This document shows, one piece after another, positions 6,428-15,282 of a stretch of 32,174 nucleotides of DNA. A model generated the notes under the pieces. That model worked only from the letters and a program-made list of their open reading frames with translations. It did not search any database and was not told the DNA's origin. The position numbers and the translations under genes were made by a program. The stretch spans positions 1 through 32,174 of the forward strand of contig CAJOHV010000013.1 in NCBI GenBank assembly GCA_905234485.1, given 5' to 3'. This DNA comes from an uncultured Bacteroidales bacterium (GTDB taxonomy: Bacteria; Bacteroidota; Bacteroidia; Bacteroidales; UBA932). How positions within the stretch are numbered: the first letter of the stretch is position 1; the number at the start of each line of letters is the position of its first letter.

Positions 6428-9068
6428 AAAGCTTGTCTATCGTGAAGACTTCGGAGGCTCCGGCGGAGTAGTCGATGGTGATGCGGTAGGTTGCGCCTTT
6501 CTCGAGGTTGGAGGAGAGGCCGATATCACCGGCATCGACCTGAGTCAGACAACCTGCGGCATTACCCTTGAACTCAAGGCCCTTGGAGGTTTCGTTGCCC
6601 CAGTCGGGCTGCTGGAGATATTTCAATCCCCAGTAGTCGTAGCGAATGCGGACGCCTGGTGTACTGTCTTTATCCTCACCGGCCACGCCTGTGAGCTGGA
6701 AGACTTTGTCGTTGACCTCAACAAGCTGCGCTCCGTTGGAAGCCTCCCAGCCGGGCTGGCTGTCGAGGCTTACGGCGGCGATGCCGTAACCGACGAAATA
6801 GAGGCCTCCCTGTTCCATCGTCGGGACGCCGCCCTCATCGGTCACCCGGGCGCCGGTAATATACTTGCGGACGGTATCGACCGTGACCTTGTATTTTCCG
6901 CTGACGGCATTGAACGCGCCGCCGACTACAAGGTCGGGGTTGATCCAGTAAGACTGCAGGCCGTCGACGCCGGTAAGGCTGAGCGCGACTCCCTTCTCGA
7001 GGGTTACATATCCGCCGTAAACACCCTCGGAAGTCTGCGCAAGCTCGGTTCCGTTGACGGCAACCTTCGCCCCGCTAGCCTGGCTTTCACCGGCCTTTTC
7101 GAACTTCAGTTTCGCAGCGGCAACACCTTCGGTAAGATCGATGGTAAAGCGGTAAGGAGCGCCGTATTCAAGGGTAACGCCACCCTTGAGGGAGATATCT
7201 CCCTTATCTGCGTCTACCGCAATAAGGCCGCCGTCGTCGACAGTGGCATACGCGTTCTCCCCGAATTCCTCGCCCCAGCCTTTCTGGTGGAAGAATTTGA
7301 CGCCCACCTTGTCGGCGGAAATCTGCTTCCCGGCGATGAGGGTAATCTGATGGACCTTGGGGGTAATCTGTGACAGGCAGAGACCGAGGTCTGTATTCCA
7401 ACTGCCTTCAAAAATTTCAGGTTTCCCGTAACATGCACCGCCGATCATCCAGACCGCGCCGCTGCCGTCGTCGGCAAGCGTAGCGGGCGCACCGTTCTCC
7501 AGACAGCTTTCTACAAGGAAGAATTTCGTTTCGGTGTTAGCGACAATCTTATAGTATCCGGAAATCGGCAGGAATTTGTATGAGCCAGCCGAGACAACTT
7601 CGAAGAAGTCGGGATCGATGGTCCAGTCGGAGATGTCGGCAATACCGGACACTTCGAGATTCTGGCCCTGGGCAAGGTTCAGGACCGCCTGGTATGTTGT
7701 GGCGGAAGTCATAGTCATCTCCGTTCCGGCAAAGGAGATCTTGTCGGAAACGATCTCGTTCTGGCCCACTTTTGCAAAATGGAGAACCGCGTGGTCGTTG
7801 CCTCCCGTCAGGTCAAGCGTAAAGCGATACAGTCCACCCATATCGAGGAGCACGCCGGGGGCAAGGTGGATATTTCCATCACTCTCTCCGACAGTAATCA
7901 GTTCGCTGTCCGTCGAGATTACGGCGCTGCTGCCGAACTCTCCGCCCCAGTCTTTCTGGTGGAACAGTTTGACGTCGATCGAACTCGTAGCGAGCTGGTC
8001 GCCGGCAACAAAAGTAATTTGGTGAATCTGAGGCTCGACTTCGGCAAGACAAAGTCCCTTGTCGGTTTTCCAGCTGGCAGAGAAAATGGCAGGTTTTCCG
8101 TAGCAGGGTCCGCCGATCATCCAGACCGCGCCGCTTCCGTCGGCATTCAGGGTAGCATAGTCGGTATCGTTCGCCATGCGCTCCACGAGGAAATACTTGT
8201 CTGAAAGGGAGATGTTTATCTTGTACTTCCCGTCGAGAGGGAGGAACTTGTAGGAGCCGGCGCTCTGTTTCTCAAGGAAGTCGGGGTCGGCCGTCCAGTC
8301 TGCGATGTCGCTCAAACCCTCAATAGTGACCGTCTGGCCCTTGGTCAGGTCGACTACAGCCGCAAAGGTCGTCTTGTTGACCATAGTCGCTGCCGTTCCG
8401 TTAACTGTAATAGTAGTAAACGGAGATGCCTCGAAGGTAAGGGTGTTGAAAGTGATTTTGTAATCGGTCTGGGTGCTGGCAAAAGGAAGATAGCCCTCCG
8501 CTCCGACCTCGACGCCGGTCGCTCCGTATCCGAATTCTATTTTTCTTTTACTCTCCCCAAACATAGGGGTCACGATCTTGGCCTCAAAGGAAGCACCGAA
8601 GGAACCCTCTATAGAATAGACATTACGGGATTCCCTGGTCATATCGTAAGTGAGTCCGGTTGCGGTCTTAAGACTCAGATACTCGAAGTCCGGGCGGGAA
8701 ACGCTGACATCCTTGTTCTGAATTGTCTTGGCGAAATTGGTGTTCTGGGCGGTGAAGCGCACAGTCGCCACTCCGTCGGGAATGTCCTTGTAGAAAGGGA
8801 TTTCGAGGCCGTCCTCATATGTTCCGTTTGTGGTCGTTCTCTTGGTAATTTCAGAGACAACGGTCTGGTCGAAAAGGAGTTCAGCCTTCAGGGTTGAAAG
8901 GGGAACATTGTCCTGAAGAGTTACCTTGAACTTGAAAAGGTCTCCCATCAGGGCGGATTCGTCGCAGACGACGGTCATCTCGGGACCTTCTCCTGTAGGG
9001 ACTTCTTCGTTTTTACAGGCGGCGAAAGCAAGAAGCGCCGCGACTGCAATAAATAAATACTTTTTCAT
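6426..9068 (-). CDS. Surface glycan-binding lipoprotein of PUL 1 with three tandem repeat modules
   Basis: The start is set at 9068, where MKKYLFIAVAALLAFAAC forms a lipoprotein signal with Cys18; the frame extends 10 codons further upstream but that part is not signal-like. The next residues are acidic (KNEEVP), as in surface-exported Bacteroidota lipoproteins. The 880-residue protein has an N-terminal Ig-like domain (about 30-210) and three modules of about 215-224 residues starting near 222, 446 and 671. The first two are close copies: both contain GSGAVWMIGG followed by a CYGKP motif and an FHQK.WG motif. The third is divergent. The layout resembles SusE/F-type or DUF5125/DUF5121 proteins that hold glycan at the surface for the partner SusC/SusD. 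It is the last gene of the PUL 1 operon, 14 bases after GH30. Ligand is inferred from the GH30, not seen. Confidence 0.8.
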   Translation of the reverse strand: MKKYLFIAVAALLAFAACKNEEVPTGEGPEMTVVCDESALMGDLFKFKVTLQDNVPLSTLKAELLFDQTVVSEITKRTTTNGTYEDGLEIPFYKDIPDGVATVRFTAQNTNFAKTIQNKDVSVSRPDFEYLSLKTATGLTYDMTRESRNVYSIEGSFGASFEAKIVTPMFGESKRKIEFGYGATGVEVGAEGYLPFASTQTDYKITFNTLTFEASPFTTITVNGTAATMVNKTTFAAVVDLTKGQTVTIEGLSDIADWTADPDFLEKQSAGSYKFLPLDGKYKINISLSDKYFLVERMANDTDYATLNADGSGAVWMIGGPCYGKPAIFSASWKTDKGLCLAEVEPQIHQITFVAGDQLATSSIDVKLFHQKDWGGEFGSSAVISTDSELITVGESDGNIHLAPGVLLDMGGLYRFTLDLTGGNDHAVLHFAKVGQNEIVSDKISFAGTEMTMTSATTYQAVLNLAQGQNLEVSGIADISDWTIDPDFFEVVSAGSYKFLPISGYYKIVANTETKFFLVESCLENGAPATLADDGSGAVWMIGGACYGKPEIFEGSWNTDLGLCLSQITPKVHQITLIAGKQISADKVGVKFFHQKGWGEEFGENAYATVDDGGLIAVDADKGDISLKGGVTLEYGAPYRFTIDLTEGVAAAKLKFEKAGESQASGAKVAVNGTELAQTSEGVYGGYVTLEKGVALSLTGVDGLQSYWINPDLVVGGAFNAVSGKYKVTVDTVRKYITGARVTDEGGVPTMEQGGLYFVGYGIAAVSLDSQPGWEASNGAQLVEVNDKVFQLTGVAGEDKDSTPGVRIRYDYWGLKYLQQPDWGNETSKGLEFKGNAAGCLTQVDAGDIGLSSNLEKGATYRITIDYSAGASEVFTIDKL

Positions 9069-9082
9069 ATGGTTTATGATTT

Positions 9083-10588
9083 TTATTTGTCTGTCCATAA
9101 AAGCGAAACCACAGACTTCGCCGGAACGGAAAGCGTTACTGAGCGGGCACTCCCGGCGAACACGAACTGTTCTTCCGAAGATCCCTCATTCAGGAGCAAT
9201 ACTCCGTAAGAGCCGTCCGGGTTGCGGAATGCAAGATAAGTTACGCCTTTGGCGGTGTATCCCGAGGTGCCTATCCTTACAGCGCCGGGTTTTACCACAA
9301 GCGAGCAGTGGACCACGTCGTACCAGTGGGAGTACTTTTCGACAGAGCCGTAAGTGTAGCTCTTGCCTATGTTCAGGGCGCCGTAACAAGTGGAACATCC
9401 GCCGGGGCGGTATGGCTTGCGGTCCACATCGAGCATCATATTCCATAGGGTTACGCCTTTGCCTCCTCTCTTGAGGGTTCCGAAGAAAATCTCCCTCATG
9501 TCCTCGTCGAACTGGCCACCGAACTTATTGTAGTCGTAATTCCAGGTTCCGATCGATGCCTCGGTGAACCAGATGCCCTTGTCTGGATACGCGGAGTAGA
9601 TTGCATCGAGTTCCGAGACGGACCCTCCGTAGTTGTGCCATCCGCTGCCCGCAGCGTACTTTCCGGCAGGTGTGCCGTAAATCTGGACAGGATAACGGTA
9701 TTGATCACCCTGGCCGTCGTAGTTATAGTTGTGGTCGAACAGGATGATCTCGGTTGTGATCCCAGCCTTTTCGAAGGCCGGCCCGATAACAGCGAGGAAA
9801 TCCCTCTGATCCTGCCAGGGCATATACAGCGACATGCTGTTTCCGTGGTTGAGGGGCTCGTTCTGGAGGGTGACGGCCTTTATTTTGTAGCCTCGCGCCT
9901 CCATCGCCTGGATCCACTTGACGAAATAGGTTGCATAATCGTCGTAATAGAGAGGGTTGAGCCTCCCGGAAGTCCAACTGTTGTAGGCCCCGGTTCCGTC
10001 CACATTCATCTTCATCCATCTCGGGCAACTCCACGGCGAGCCGATTATCTGCACGTCCGGATTGATGGCATAAATCTCATCCAGGACGGGGAATAAATAA
10101 TCCTTGTCCAACTGATGGATGGCGAAGTTTTCTATTCCCTTCGTATCACAGCAGGTAAACTCGTCCATAGAGAAATCGGAGCCTCCGATACACACCCTGA
10201 TAAGGGATGAGCCGGCCCCTTCGGTCGGGCTGAAAAGTTCTTTCAGGACCTTCGTCCTGTCATCAGCCGACATCTTCAGGAGGTTGTAGCAGGAAGCCTG
10301 GGTTACCGCAAGACCGAAGCCGTCGACCGTCTGATAGGTCTCGTCGGTGAAGCGGACTATCTTCGGGGACATGCTCGCCGCCTTTCCGTATTCCAAAGAT
10401 GCAGTCTTCAGGTCGTACGACTTGTCGAAGGAGGTCGTCCATGTCTTCGCAAGGTCCTTGTCCTCTACGGGAGGGGTCTGTTCCTCAGATGGCTTTCCGT
10501 CGTCCTTTTTGTTCTCCTCTGGCATGGAGCAGCCGCACGACCAGAACATCGCGCCCGCCACCAGGGGAAGCATTATCAATTTATTCAT
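9083..10588 (-). CDS. GH30 glycoside hydrolase, possible endo-beta-1,6-glucanase
   Basis: The 501-residue lipoprotein has a signal ending at Cys18 (MFWSC) followed by an acidic, proline-rich linker (about 21-45). The catalytic barrel begins near residue 75 and shows GH30 landmarks: VDGFGLAVTQASC, IIGSPWSCPRWMK (181-193), acid/base Glu244 in LQNEPLNHG, and nucleophile Glu343 in WFTEASIGTW. A C-terminal beta domain with YLAFRNPDGSYGVLLLNE follows. GH30 enzymes retain configuration; subfamilies 1 and 3 include beta-glucosylceramidases and endo-beta-1,6-glucanases. The gene order SusC-SusD-GH30-binding protein favours the beta-1,6-glucanase reading. The start lies one base after the SusD stop (TAGTATG), so translation is probably coupled. 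Family is firm, subfamily is inferred. Confidence 0.88.
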   Translation of the reverse strand: MNKLIMLPLVAGAMFWSCGCSMPEENKKDDGKPSEEQTPPVEDKDLAKTWTTSFDKSYDLKTASLEYGKAASMSPKIVRFTDETYQTVDGFGLAVTQASCYNLLKMSADDRTKVLKELFSPTEGAGSSLIRVCIGGSDFSMDEFTCCDTKGIENFAIHQLDKDYLFPVLDEIYAINPDVQIIGSPWSCPRWMKMNVDGTGAYNSWTSGRLNPLYYDDYATYFVKWIQAMEARGYKIKAVTLQNEPLNHGNSMSLYMPWQDQRDFLAVIGPAFEKAGITTEIILFDHNYNYDGQGDQYRYPVQIYGTPAGKYAAGSGWHNYGGSVSELDAIYSAYPDKGIWFTEASIGTWNYDYNKFGGQFDEDMREIFFGTLKRGGKGVTLWNMMLDVDRKPYRPGGCSTCYGALNIGKSYTYGSVEKYSHWYDVVHCSLVVKPGAVRIGTSGYTAKGVTYLAFRNPDGSYGVLLLNEGSSEEQFVFAGSARSVTLSVPAKSVVSLLWTDK

Positions 10589-10589
10589 A

Positions 10590-12101
10590 CTAATAACCGG
10601 GGTTCTGTTTCATGTTGGGGTTGTTGTCCAGGGCCGTCGTAGGCACCGGCAGGTAGTAGCGAGTCTCGGCAAGCGGCTTCCTGTCCTGCCAATACGAGTC
10701 CTTCGCGTTCATCGCATTGTGGACCTCGATGATCTTGTCGTGGCGCCTGAGGTCGAAGAAACGGTAGCCCTCGAATGAGAGCTCGAGACGGCGCTCCTTC
10801 AGGATTGCGTTCAGCATGGCATCCTTGCTGGCCTTGGCGGAAGCGGGAAGCGGTCCGAGACTGACCCTCGAACGAACCTGGTTCACAAGGGCCGCGGCGC
10901 CGTCCACATCATCCGAGCAGCAGAGCGCCTCGGCATGGAGCAGGAGAATGTCTGCAAGACGATAGACGATGATGCTGGAAACATTGGTCGGGCATTTGTG
11001 CATGAATGCGTAATTGTCTTCGGGGTAGTAGTTGCTCCATCCGCAGGAATCCCAGACGATGGAAGCGGCCTTGCGGACGGCGTCTCCTTCGTCATCGTAT
11101 GCCTGGAGGAGGTCCCTTGAAGGGGTCACCCATTTGGCCCAGTCGTAGCTTGCGCCGGGATCGTAGGCGTTGCGGTGGAACATCATGAACACCCAGTTGC
11201 CCTGGGACTGGTTAACCCACTGAACCTCGAAGATAGATTCCACCGAGTTGCGCTTCGCGTCGGTTGCGTCGTAGCCCCACAGGTCGCCGTAGTTGGGCTC
11301 GAGGGAGAGACCGCATCCTTCGAGAAGGGTACAGTAATCGATGACCTTGCCCCAGTCGCGGATTGGTTTCTCGGCATAGACGTGGGCAAGGATGGACCAC
11401 GCAAACGCCTGGGACATAAGCTGCTTGTTAGCAGGGTCCAGAGCAGGTGCGTGATCTGCGGCCCAGGTCAAATCCTCGACGAGCTGGGCGTAGACCTTGT
11501 TCATCGGGGTGCGGTCGGGATAATAGAGGGGGTAAACCTCCTGGACATTCTCGATCGTGATTGCCGGGGGAATCTGGAGCACCATTGGGGCATCACCCCA
11601 GAGCTGGGTCAGGCGGAAGAAGTTGAACGCGCGCCAGATTATGGCCTCGGCCTTCCACTGGTCGCGCTGGGCTTCCGTCATCTCAGGGTCGGATTCGCAG
11701 ATCCTGTCGATATTGCAGATTGTCTGGTTGGCATTGGACACCTGGGTCTGATACCAGTCCCAGTCGCGCGTCACATTTTTGTTGGAACCGTCCTGCTTGT
11801 TGGCTTCAAGCGCCATGATTTCCGCGGTGTTCGTTCCGCAATAGGCGTTGTCCGCGCGTACTTCGGAATAAATCAGCCAGTCCAACAGGCCCTTTTCCTG
11901 GATGTCCTTCACCCAGGAGTTGTAGAGCGAGTTCCTGAGGGCCTCCATGTCGGCCTTCGAGGTATATTGGCTTTCACTGTCTCCCTCGCCTACAGTCTCA
12001 ACGTTTCCTTTGTTGAAGGAGGTCGGAGAGTACAGGTCGAGTTCGCAGGCCGTAAATGCAAAAAGCGAGAGAATCGCTGCTATGATTGCTGTCTTTTTCA
12101 T
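10590..12101 (-). CDS. susD: SusD/RagB-family glycan-binding lipoprotein (PUL 1)
   Basis: This 503-residue lipoprotein (Cys19 in FAFTAC, followed by acidic ELDLYSPTSF) is the lid that binds glycan over its SusC partner. The N-terminal helices carry the RagB/SusD features EALRNSLYNSWV and AIIWRAFNFFRLTQLWGDAPMVL (abbreviated AIIWRAFNFF and LWGDAPMVL). The C-terminal part has the conserved ADILLLHAEAL, ILKERRLELSFEGYRFFDLRR (as RRLELSFEGYRFFDLRR) and NPNMKQNPGY end. Length is usual for the family. It lies 12 bases after SusC and one base before the GH30 start, so the genes form one operon. The glycan cannot be read from the sequence; beta-1,6-glucan is a context inference. Confidence 0.93.
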   Translation of the reverse strand: MKKTAIIAAILSLFAFTACELDLYSPTSFNKGNVETVGEGDSESQYTSKADMEALRNSLYNSWVKDIQEKGLLDWLIYSEVRADNAYCGTNTAEIMALEANKQDGSNKNVTRDWDWYQTQVSNANQTICNIDRICESDPEMTEAQRDQWKAEAIIWRAFNFFRLTQLWGDAPMVLQIPPAITIENVQEVYPLYYPDRTPMNKVYAQLVEDLTWAADHAPALDPANKQLMSQAFAWSILAHVYAEKPIRDWGKVIDYCTLLEGCGLSLEPNYGDLWGYDATDAKRNSVESIFEVQWVNQSQGNWVFMMFHRNAYDPGASYDWAKWVTPSRDLLQAYDDEGDAVRKAASIVWDSCGWSNYYPEDNYAFMHKCPTNVSSIIVYRLADILLLHAEALCCSDDVDGAAALVNQVRSRVSLGPLPASAKASKDAMLNAILKERRLELSFEGYRFFDLRRHDKIIEVHNAMNAKDSYWQDRKPLAETRYYLPVPTTALDNNPNMKQNPGY

Positions 12102-12113
12102 AACTCCATCGGA

Positions 12114-15101
12114 TTAAAAATCGACATTGACTCCGAGCAAAATGGTCTTGACATTGGGATAGGTTCCGTAGTCGATACCCATATTGGTCGCGCTCGAATA
12201 CTGGCTCATTTCGGGGTCATAGCCTCTGTAGCCCGTGAGGGTAAAAAAGTTGGAAAGTGTTACGTAAGGCTGGATCCTGGCGATGTTCAGGCGCTTGAGG
12301 ATTCCTCCCTTGACGTCGTATGAGAGGGTGACGTTCTTGACCTTCAGGTAGCTTCCGTCTTCAACCCAGGCGGTGGAAGCCTTGGCGTTCCATGTCTCTC
12401 CGGACTTGGGAATATCGGTTATCTGCCCGGGAATCCTCCAGCGGCGGGTGGCGTCCTTGAGCTGGTTGGAGGCATTCTGCATTCCGATCATATCGAGCCT
12501 GGAGACATTGAAGATGTCGTTGCCGACGCTGCCGGTAATGAGGACATTCAGGTTGAAGCCCTTATAACTCAGAGTGTTTGTCATGCCGAATATGAAGTCC
12601 GGATTGGCATCTCCGATGTACTGTTTGTCGGCATCCGTAATGTCGTTGTCGTGGTTGAGGTCTTCGTAAATGTAAAGTCCGGTCTCAGGATCGACGCCCA
12701 GGCACTTGTATCCCCAGAACTTTGAAAGGGGCTCGCCGGGGGTCATCCTGACGATGTTTTCACCTATCGTTTCGGGGTTGACATAGTAGTAGACCTGCTG
12801 GAGTTCGAGGCTCTCGAGGCGTCCCCTGTTCATCGAAATGTTGAAGTCGGTTTTCCATTCAAGGTCTCCCTTTGAGAAGTTTACCGAACTGGCCGCGAAC
12901 TCAAGTCCCCAGTTGGACATCGAGCCCTCGTTGCGGAACATGCTCGGGTAGGGCGAGGGCAGGCTGACGTTCATAAGAAGCCCGTCCGTGAACTTATAGT
13001 AAGCATCGAGGGTGAGGGTAAGCCGGCCCTTGAAGAGGCTGGCGTCCACACCGACGTTGGTCTGGGTGGTGGTCTCCCATGTCAGATATTTGTTCCCGAA
13101 GTTGGAACGGGAGCCGATCGACGGAGTCGCGTAGGCGTATTCGTCTTTAGTCCAGTCGTAGTAGTTTGTCCCGTAGGTCTGGACCCATGCATAGTCGCCA
13201 AGTCCGGACTGGTTTCCCTGCTGGCCCCAGCCGGCGCGGACTTTAAGGTCCTCCAGCCAGGCGACATCCTTGAGCCAGGGCTCGCCCGTCAGGCGCCAGG
13301 CCGCCGAGGCCGAAGGGAAGATACCCCAGCGGTGGCCGGGAGCGAGCTTCGAAGAACCGTCTGCGCGGATGTTGAAGGTCAGGTAGTAACGACTGTCGTA
13401 ATTATAGGCCGCGCGTCCGAGGAAGGAAAGAATGGTCCACTGGGCCCAGCCGGTCCCCTGTCCCCTGAGGCCACCCTTATTTCCAAGATCGAGACCCCAG
13501 ATGGACTTGTAGTAGTCCGGCGAGACGTTGGAGCGGGAGCCCCAGAGCTGCATCCAGTTGGATGTGGTGGAGGAGGAACCGCCCATCAACTCCAGGTTAT
13601 GCTTCCCGGAGAAGGTGTCCTTATAGGTAAAAATGTTGTCGTAAATCATACGGCAGTCGTCCGAACGGGAATCCGAAACTTCGCCGTGCTGGGTACGTCC
13701 GTAAGAAGTGGAAACCGGATCCAGGAAGGAATAGCTGTGTGTCCACCTGCGGTCCATCGAGACGGTGCTCTTGAAATTGAACTTCGGAGAGAAGTTGATC
13801 TGGGCGTATCCCGTCAGGATCGCACGGTCAGTCGTGTCGTAGTTGTTTTCGCTTCGGGCCATGTTCTCCGCGGGGGACGTTATTCCGCTGAGGCCGTAGA
13901 AACTGTTGTAATACTGGTTGGGGTTGGTCTCATCCCACACCGGGGCGTAAGTCGGAGTGTTGATTACCGAAAGGACCACTCCCGCACGGTTGGACCCCGT
14001 TCCGGAGATAATGCCGTTGTTGCGGTAATGAGAGTATGCGGCGTTGGTGCCGACCGTGAGCCACTTATACATGTCCACGTCGAAACTCGCGCGTACATTA
14101 TATCTCTTCGCGTACGCGACCTTGATGATACCCTCTTCGTCGGTATAGCCGCCGCCCAGGTAATAGCGGAACCTGTCTCCGCCGCCGGAGACGCCGATCT
14201 GGTAGTTCTGGCTGATGCCGGTCTTGTAGGTATAGTCGAACCAGTCGGTCTGGTCGGTAAGGCCTTCGGGGACGTGGGTGTTGAATTCCGCGGCATATTC
14301 GCGGTACTCTTCCGTGTTCAGCACCTCGAAAGTGCGGGTGACGTTCGAGAGTCCGGCATAAGCGGAGAAATTCACCTTCGGGGCCGCATTGCGCCCGCCC
14401 TGTTTCGTGGTGATGAGGACGACGCCGTTGGCCGCCCTGGAACCGTAAATTGCCGCGGAAGATGCGTCCTTGAGGATCTGCATCGATTCGATATCGTTCG
14501 GGGAGAGGTATGCGATCGCATATCCGCCTTCACCGACCGGCACGCCGTCGACGACGTAGAGAGGGTCGTTGGATGAGGCAATCGAACTGTTGCCGCGGAT
14601 GCGGACGGTCATACCCGCACCGGGAAGTCCGCTGGTCTGCTGGACCTGGACGCCCGCAACCTTGCCCTGGATGAGGCCGGAAGCATCGGTAATGGGGCGG
14701 AGCTGGACATCCTCCGTAGAGACCGTAGAAACGGCCGTAGTCAGGTCGCGCTTCTTGACTGATCCATAGCCGATGGCAACCACGGCGTCAAGCATGATCG
14801 CATCTTCCTTCGCGACGACATCGATTACGGTTCGGTTCCCGACCTTCACGGGTTCGACTGTGTAGCCCAGGGCCTGGAATTCGAGAACCGACTCGCTGCC
14901 GCTTACCTTCACGTTGAAGCGCCCTTCGAAATCGGTGATGGCATAATTGCCCGTCCCGACCTCCTTAACGCTCATTCCGATAACCGGATAGCCCAGTTCA
15001 TCGGTGACCGTTCCGGATACGGAGCGTCCCTGTCCCATCGCCGTCAGGCTCAGAGCCAGCGCAAACAAGATGGGAAAAATCTTTTTAAGAGCTATTTTCA
15101 T
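12114..15101 (-). CDS. susC: SusC/RagA-family TonB-dependent outer-membrane transporter (PUL 1)
   Basis: The 995-residue protein has a signal peptide (about 1-24), a carboxypeptidase-D-like regulatory domain (about 26-100), a TonB-box-like stretch (LDAVVAIGYGS, about 104-114), a plug domain with IQGKVAGVQVQQTSG, VRIRGNSSI and DPLYVVDGVP (about 115-233), and a 22-strand-type barrel ending in ILLGVNVDF. These are the standard features of SusC transporters that import oligosaccharides with SusD, powered by TonB-ExbBD. There is no extra N-terminal STN domain, so no sign of sigma/anti-sigma signalling through it. It is the first gene of the PUL 1 operon and is divergent from the PUL 2 SusC across a 181-bp region. 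Confidence 0.95.
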   Translation of the reverse strand: MKIALKKIFPILFALALSLTAMGQGRSVSGTVTDELGYPVIGMSVKEVGTGNYAITDFEGRFNVKVSGSESVLEFQALGYTVEPVKVGNRTVIDVVAKEDAIMLDAVVAIGYGSVKKRDLTTAVSTVSTEDVQLRPITDASGLIQGKVAGVQVQQTSGLPGAGMTVRIRGNSSIASSNDPLYVVDGVPVGEGGYAIAYLSPNDIESMQILKDASSAAIYGSRAANGVVLITTKQGGRNAAPKVNFSAYAGLSNVTRTFEVLNTEEYREYAAEFNTHVPEGLTDQTDWFDYTYKTGISQNYQIGVSGGGDRFRYYLGGGYTDEEGIIKVAYAKRYNVRASFDVDMYKWLTVGTNAAYSHYRNNGIISGTGSNRAGVVLSVINTPTYAPVWDETNPNQYYNSFYGLSGITSPAENMARSENNYDTTDRAILTGYAQINFSPKFNFKSTVSMDRRWTHSYSFLDPVSTSYGRTQHGEVSDSRSDDCRMIYDNIFTYKDTFSGKHNLELMGGSSSTTSNWMQLWGSRSNVSPDYYKSIWGLDLGNKGGLRGQGTGWAQWTILSFLGRAAYNYDSRYYLTFNIRADGSSKLAPGHRWGIFPSASAAWRLTGEPWLKDVAWLEDLKVRAGWGQQGNQSGLGDYAWVQTYGTNYYDWTKDEYAYATPSIGSRSNFGNKYLTWETTTQTNVGVDASLFKGRLTLTLDAYYKFTDGLLMNVSLPSPYPSMFRNEGSMSNWGLEFAASSVNFSKGDLEWKTDFNISMNRGRLESLELQQVYYYVNPETIGENIVRMTPGEPLSKFWGYKCLGVDPETGLYIYEDLNHDNDITDADKQYIGDANPDFIFGMTNTLSYKGFNLNVLITGSVGNDIFNVSRLDMIGMQNASNQLKDATRRWRIPGQITDIPKSGETWNAKASTAWVEDGSYLKVKNVTLSYDVKGGILKRLNIARIQPYVTLSNFFTLTGYRGYDPEMSQYSSATNMGIDYGTYPNVKTILLGVNVDF

Positions 15102-15130
15102 AATGGTTAAAACTGGTTCGTGTTATTGTC

Positions 15131-15145
15131 TTGCTAAAATAGCAA
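15131..15145 (-). promoter_or_regulatory. Inverted repeat near the PUL 1 susC start, weak -7 match
   Basis: TTGCTAAAATAGCAA has 6-bp perfect arms around AAA. On the minus strand it reads TATTTTAG, a weak fit to TAnnTTTG, about 33 bases before the susC ATG at 15101. It could be the promoter or an operator for PUL 1. Confidence 0.35.
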
Positions 15146-15214
15146 TATTTTTTGGAAGAGAGGAACCCGGACGGGGCGGTCGTCAAAAAACGCACATATT
15201 TGCGAAAATTTTTC

Positions 15215-15222
15215 TATCTTTG
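15215..15222 (+). promoter_or_regulatory. -7 promoter box (TATCTTTG) for PUL 2
   Basis: TATCTTTG is a full match to TAnnTTTG, 60 bases before the susC start at 15283. A similar stretch, ATATTTGCG, occurs 16 bases upstream. No clear -33 TTTG at the usual distance. Confidence 0.6.
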
Positions 15223-15282
15223 CGCGACTTACACACATAAGGACAATTGTTGAATAAAACAGATAACCAACATCAACCTTTT

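Noticed and set aside
3010..10588. GH30 as a glucosylceramidase working with the nearby sphingolipid genes
   Set aside because: GH30 is inside a SusC/SusD operon on the other strand and is lipid-anchored for surface use; the distance and operon separation favour glycan degradation.
15247..15282. TTG start adding 12 residues to the PUL 2 SusC
   Set aside because: The extra residues are hydrophilic and would precede a normal signal peptide; ATG at 15283 is better.
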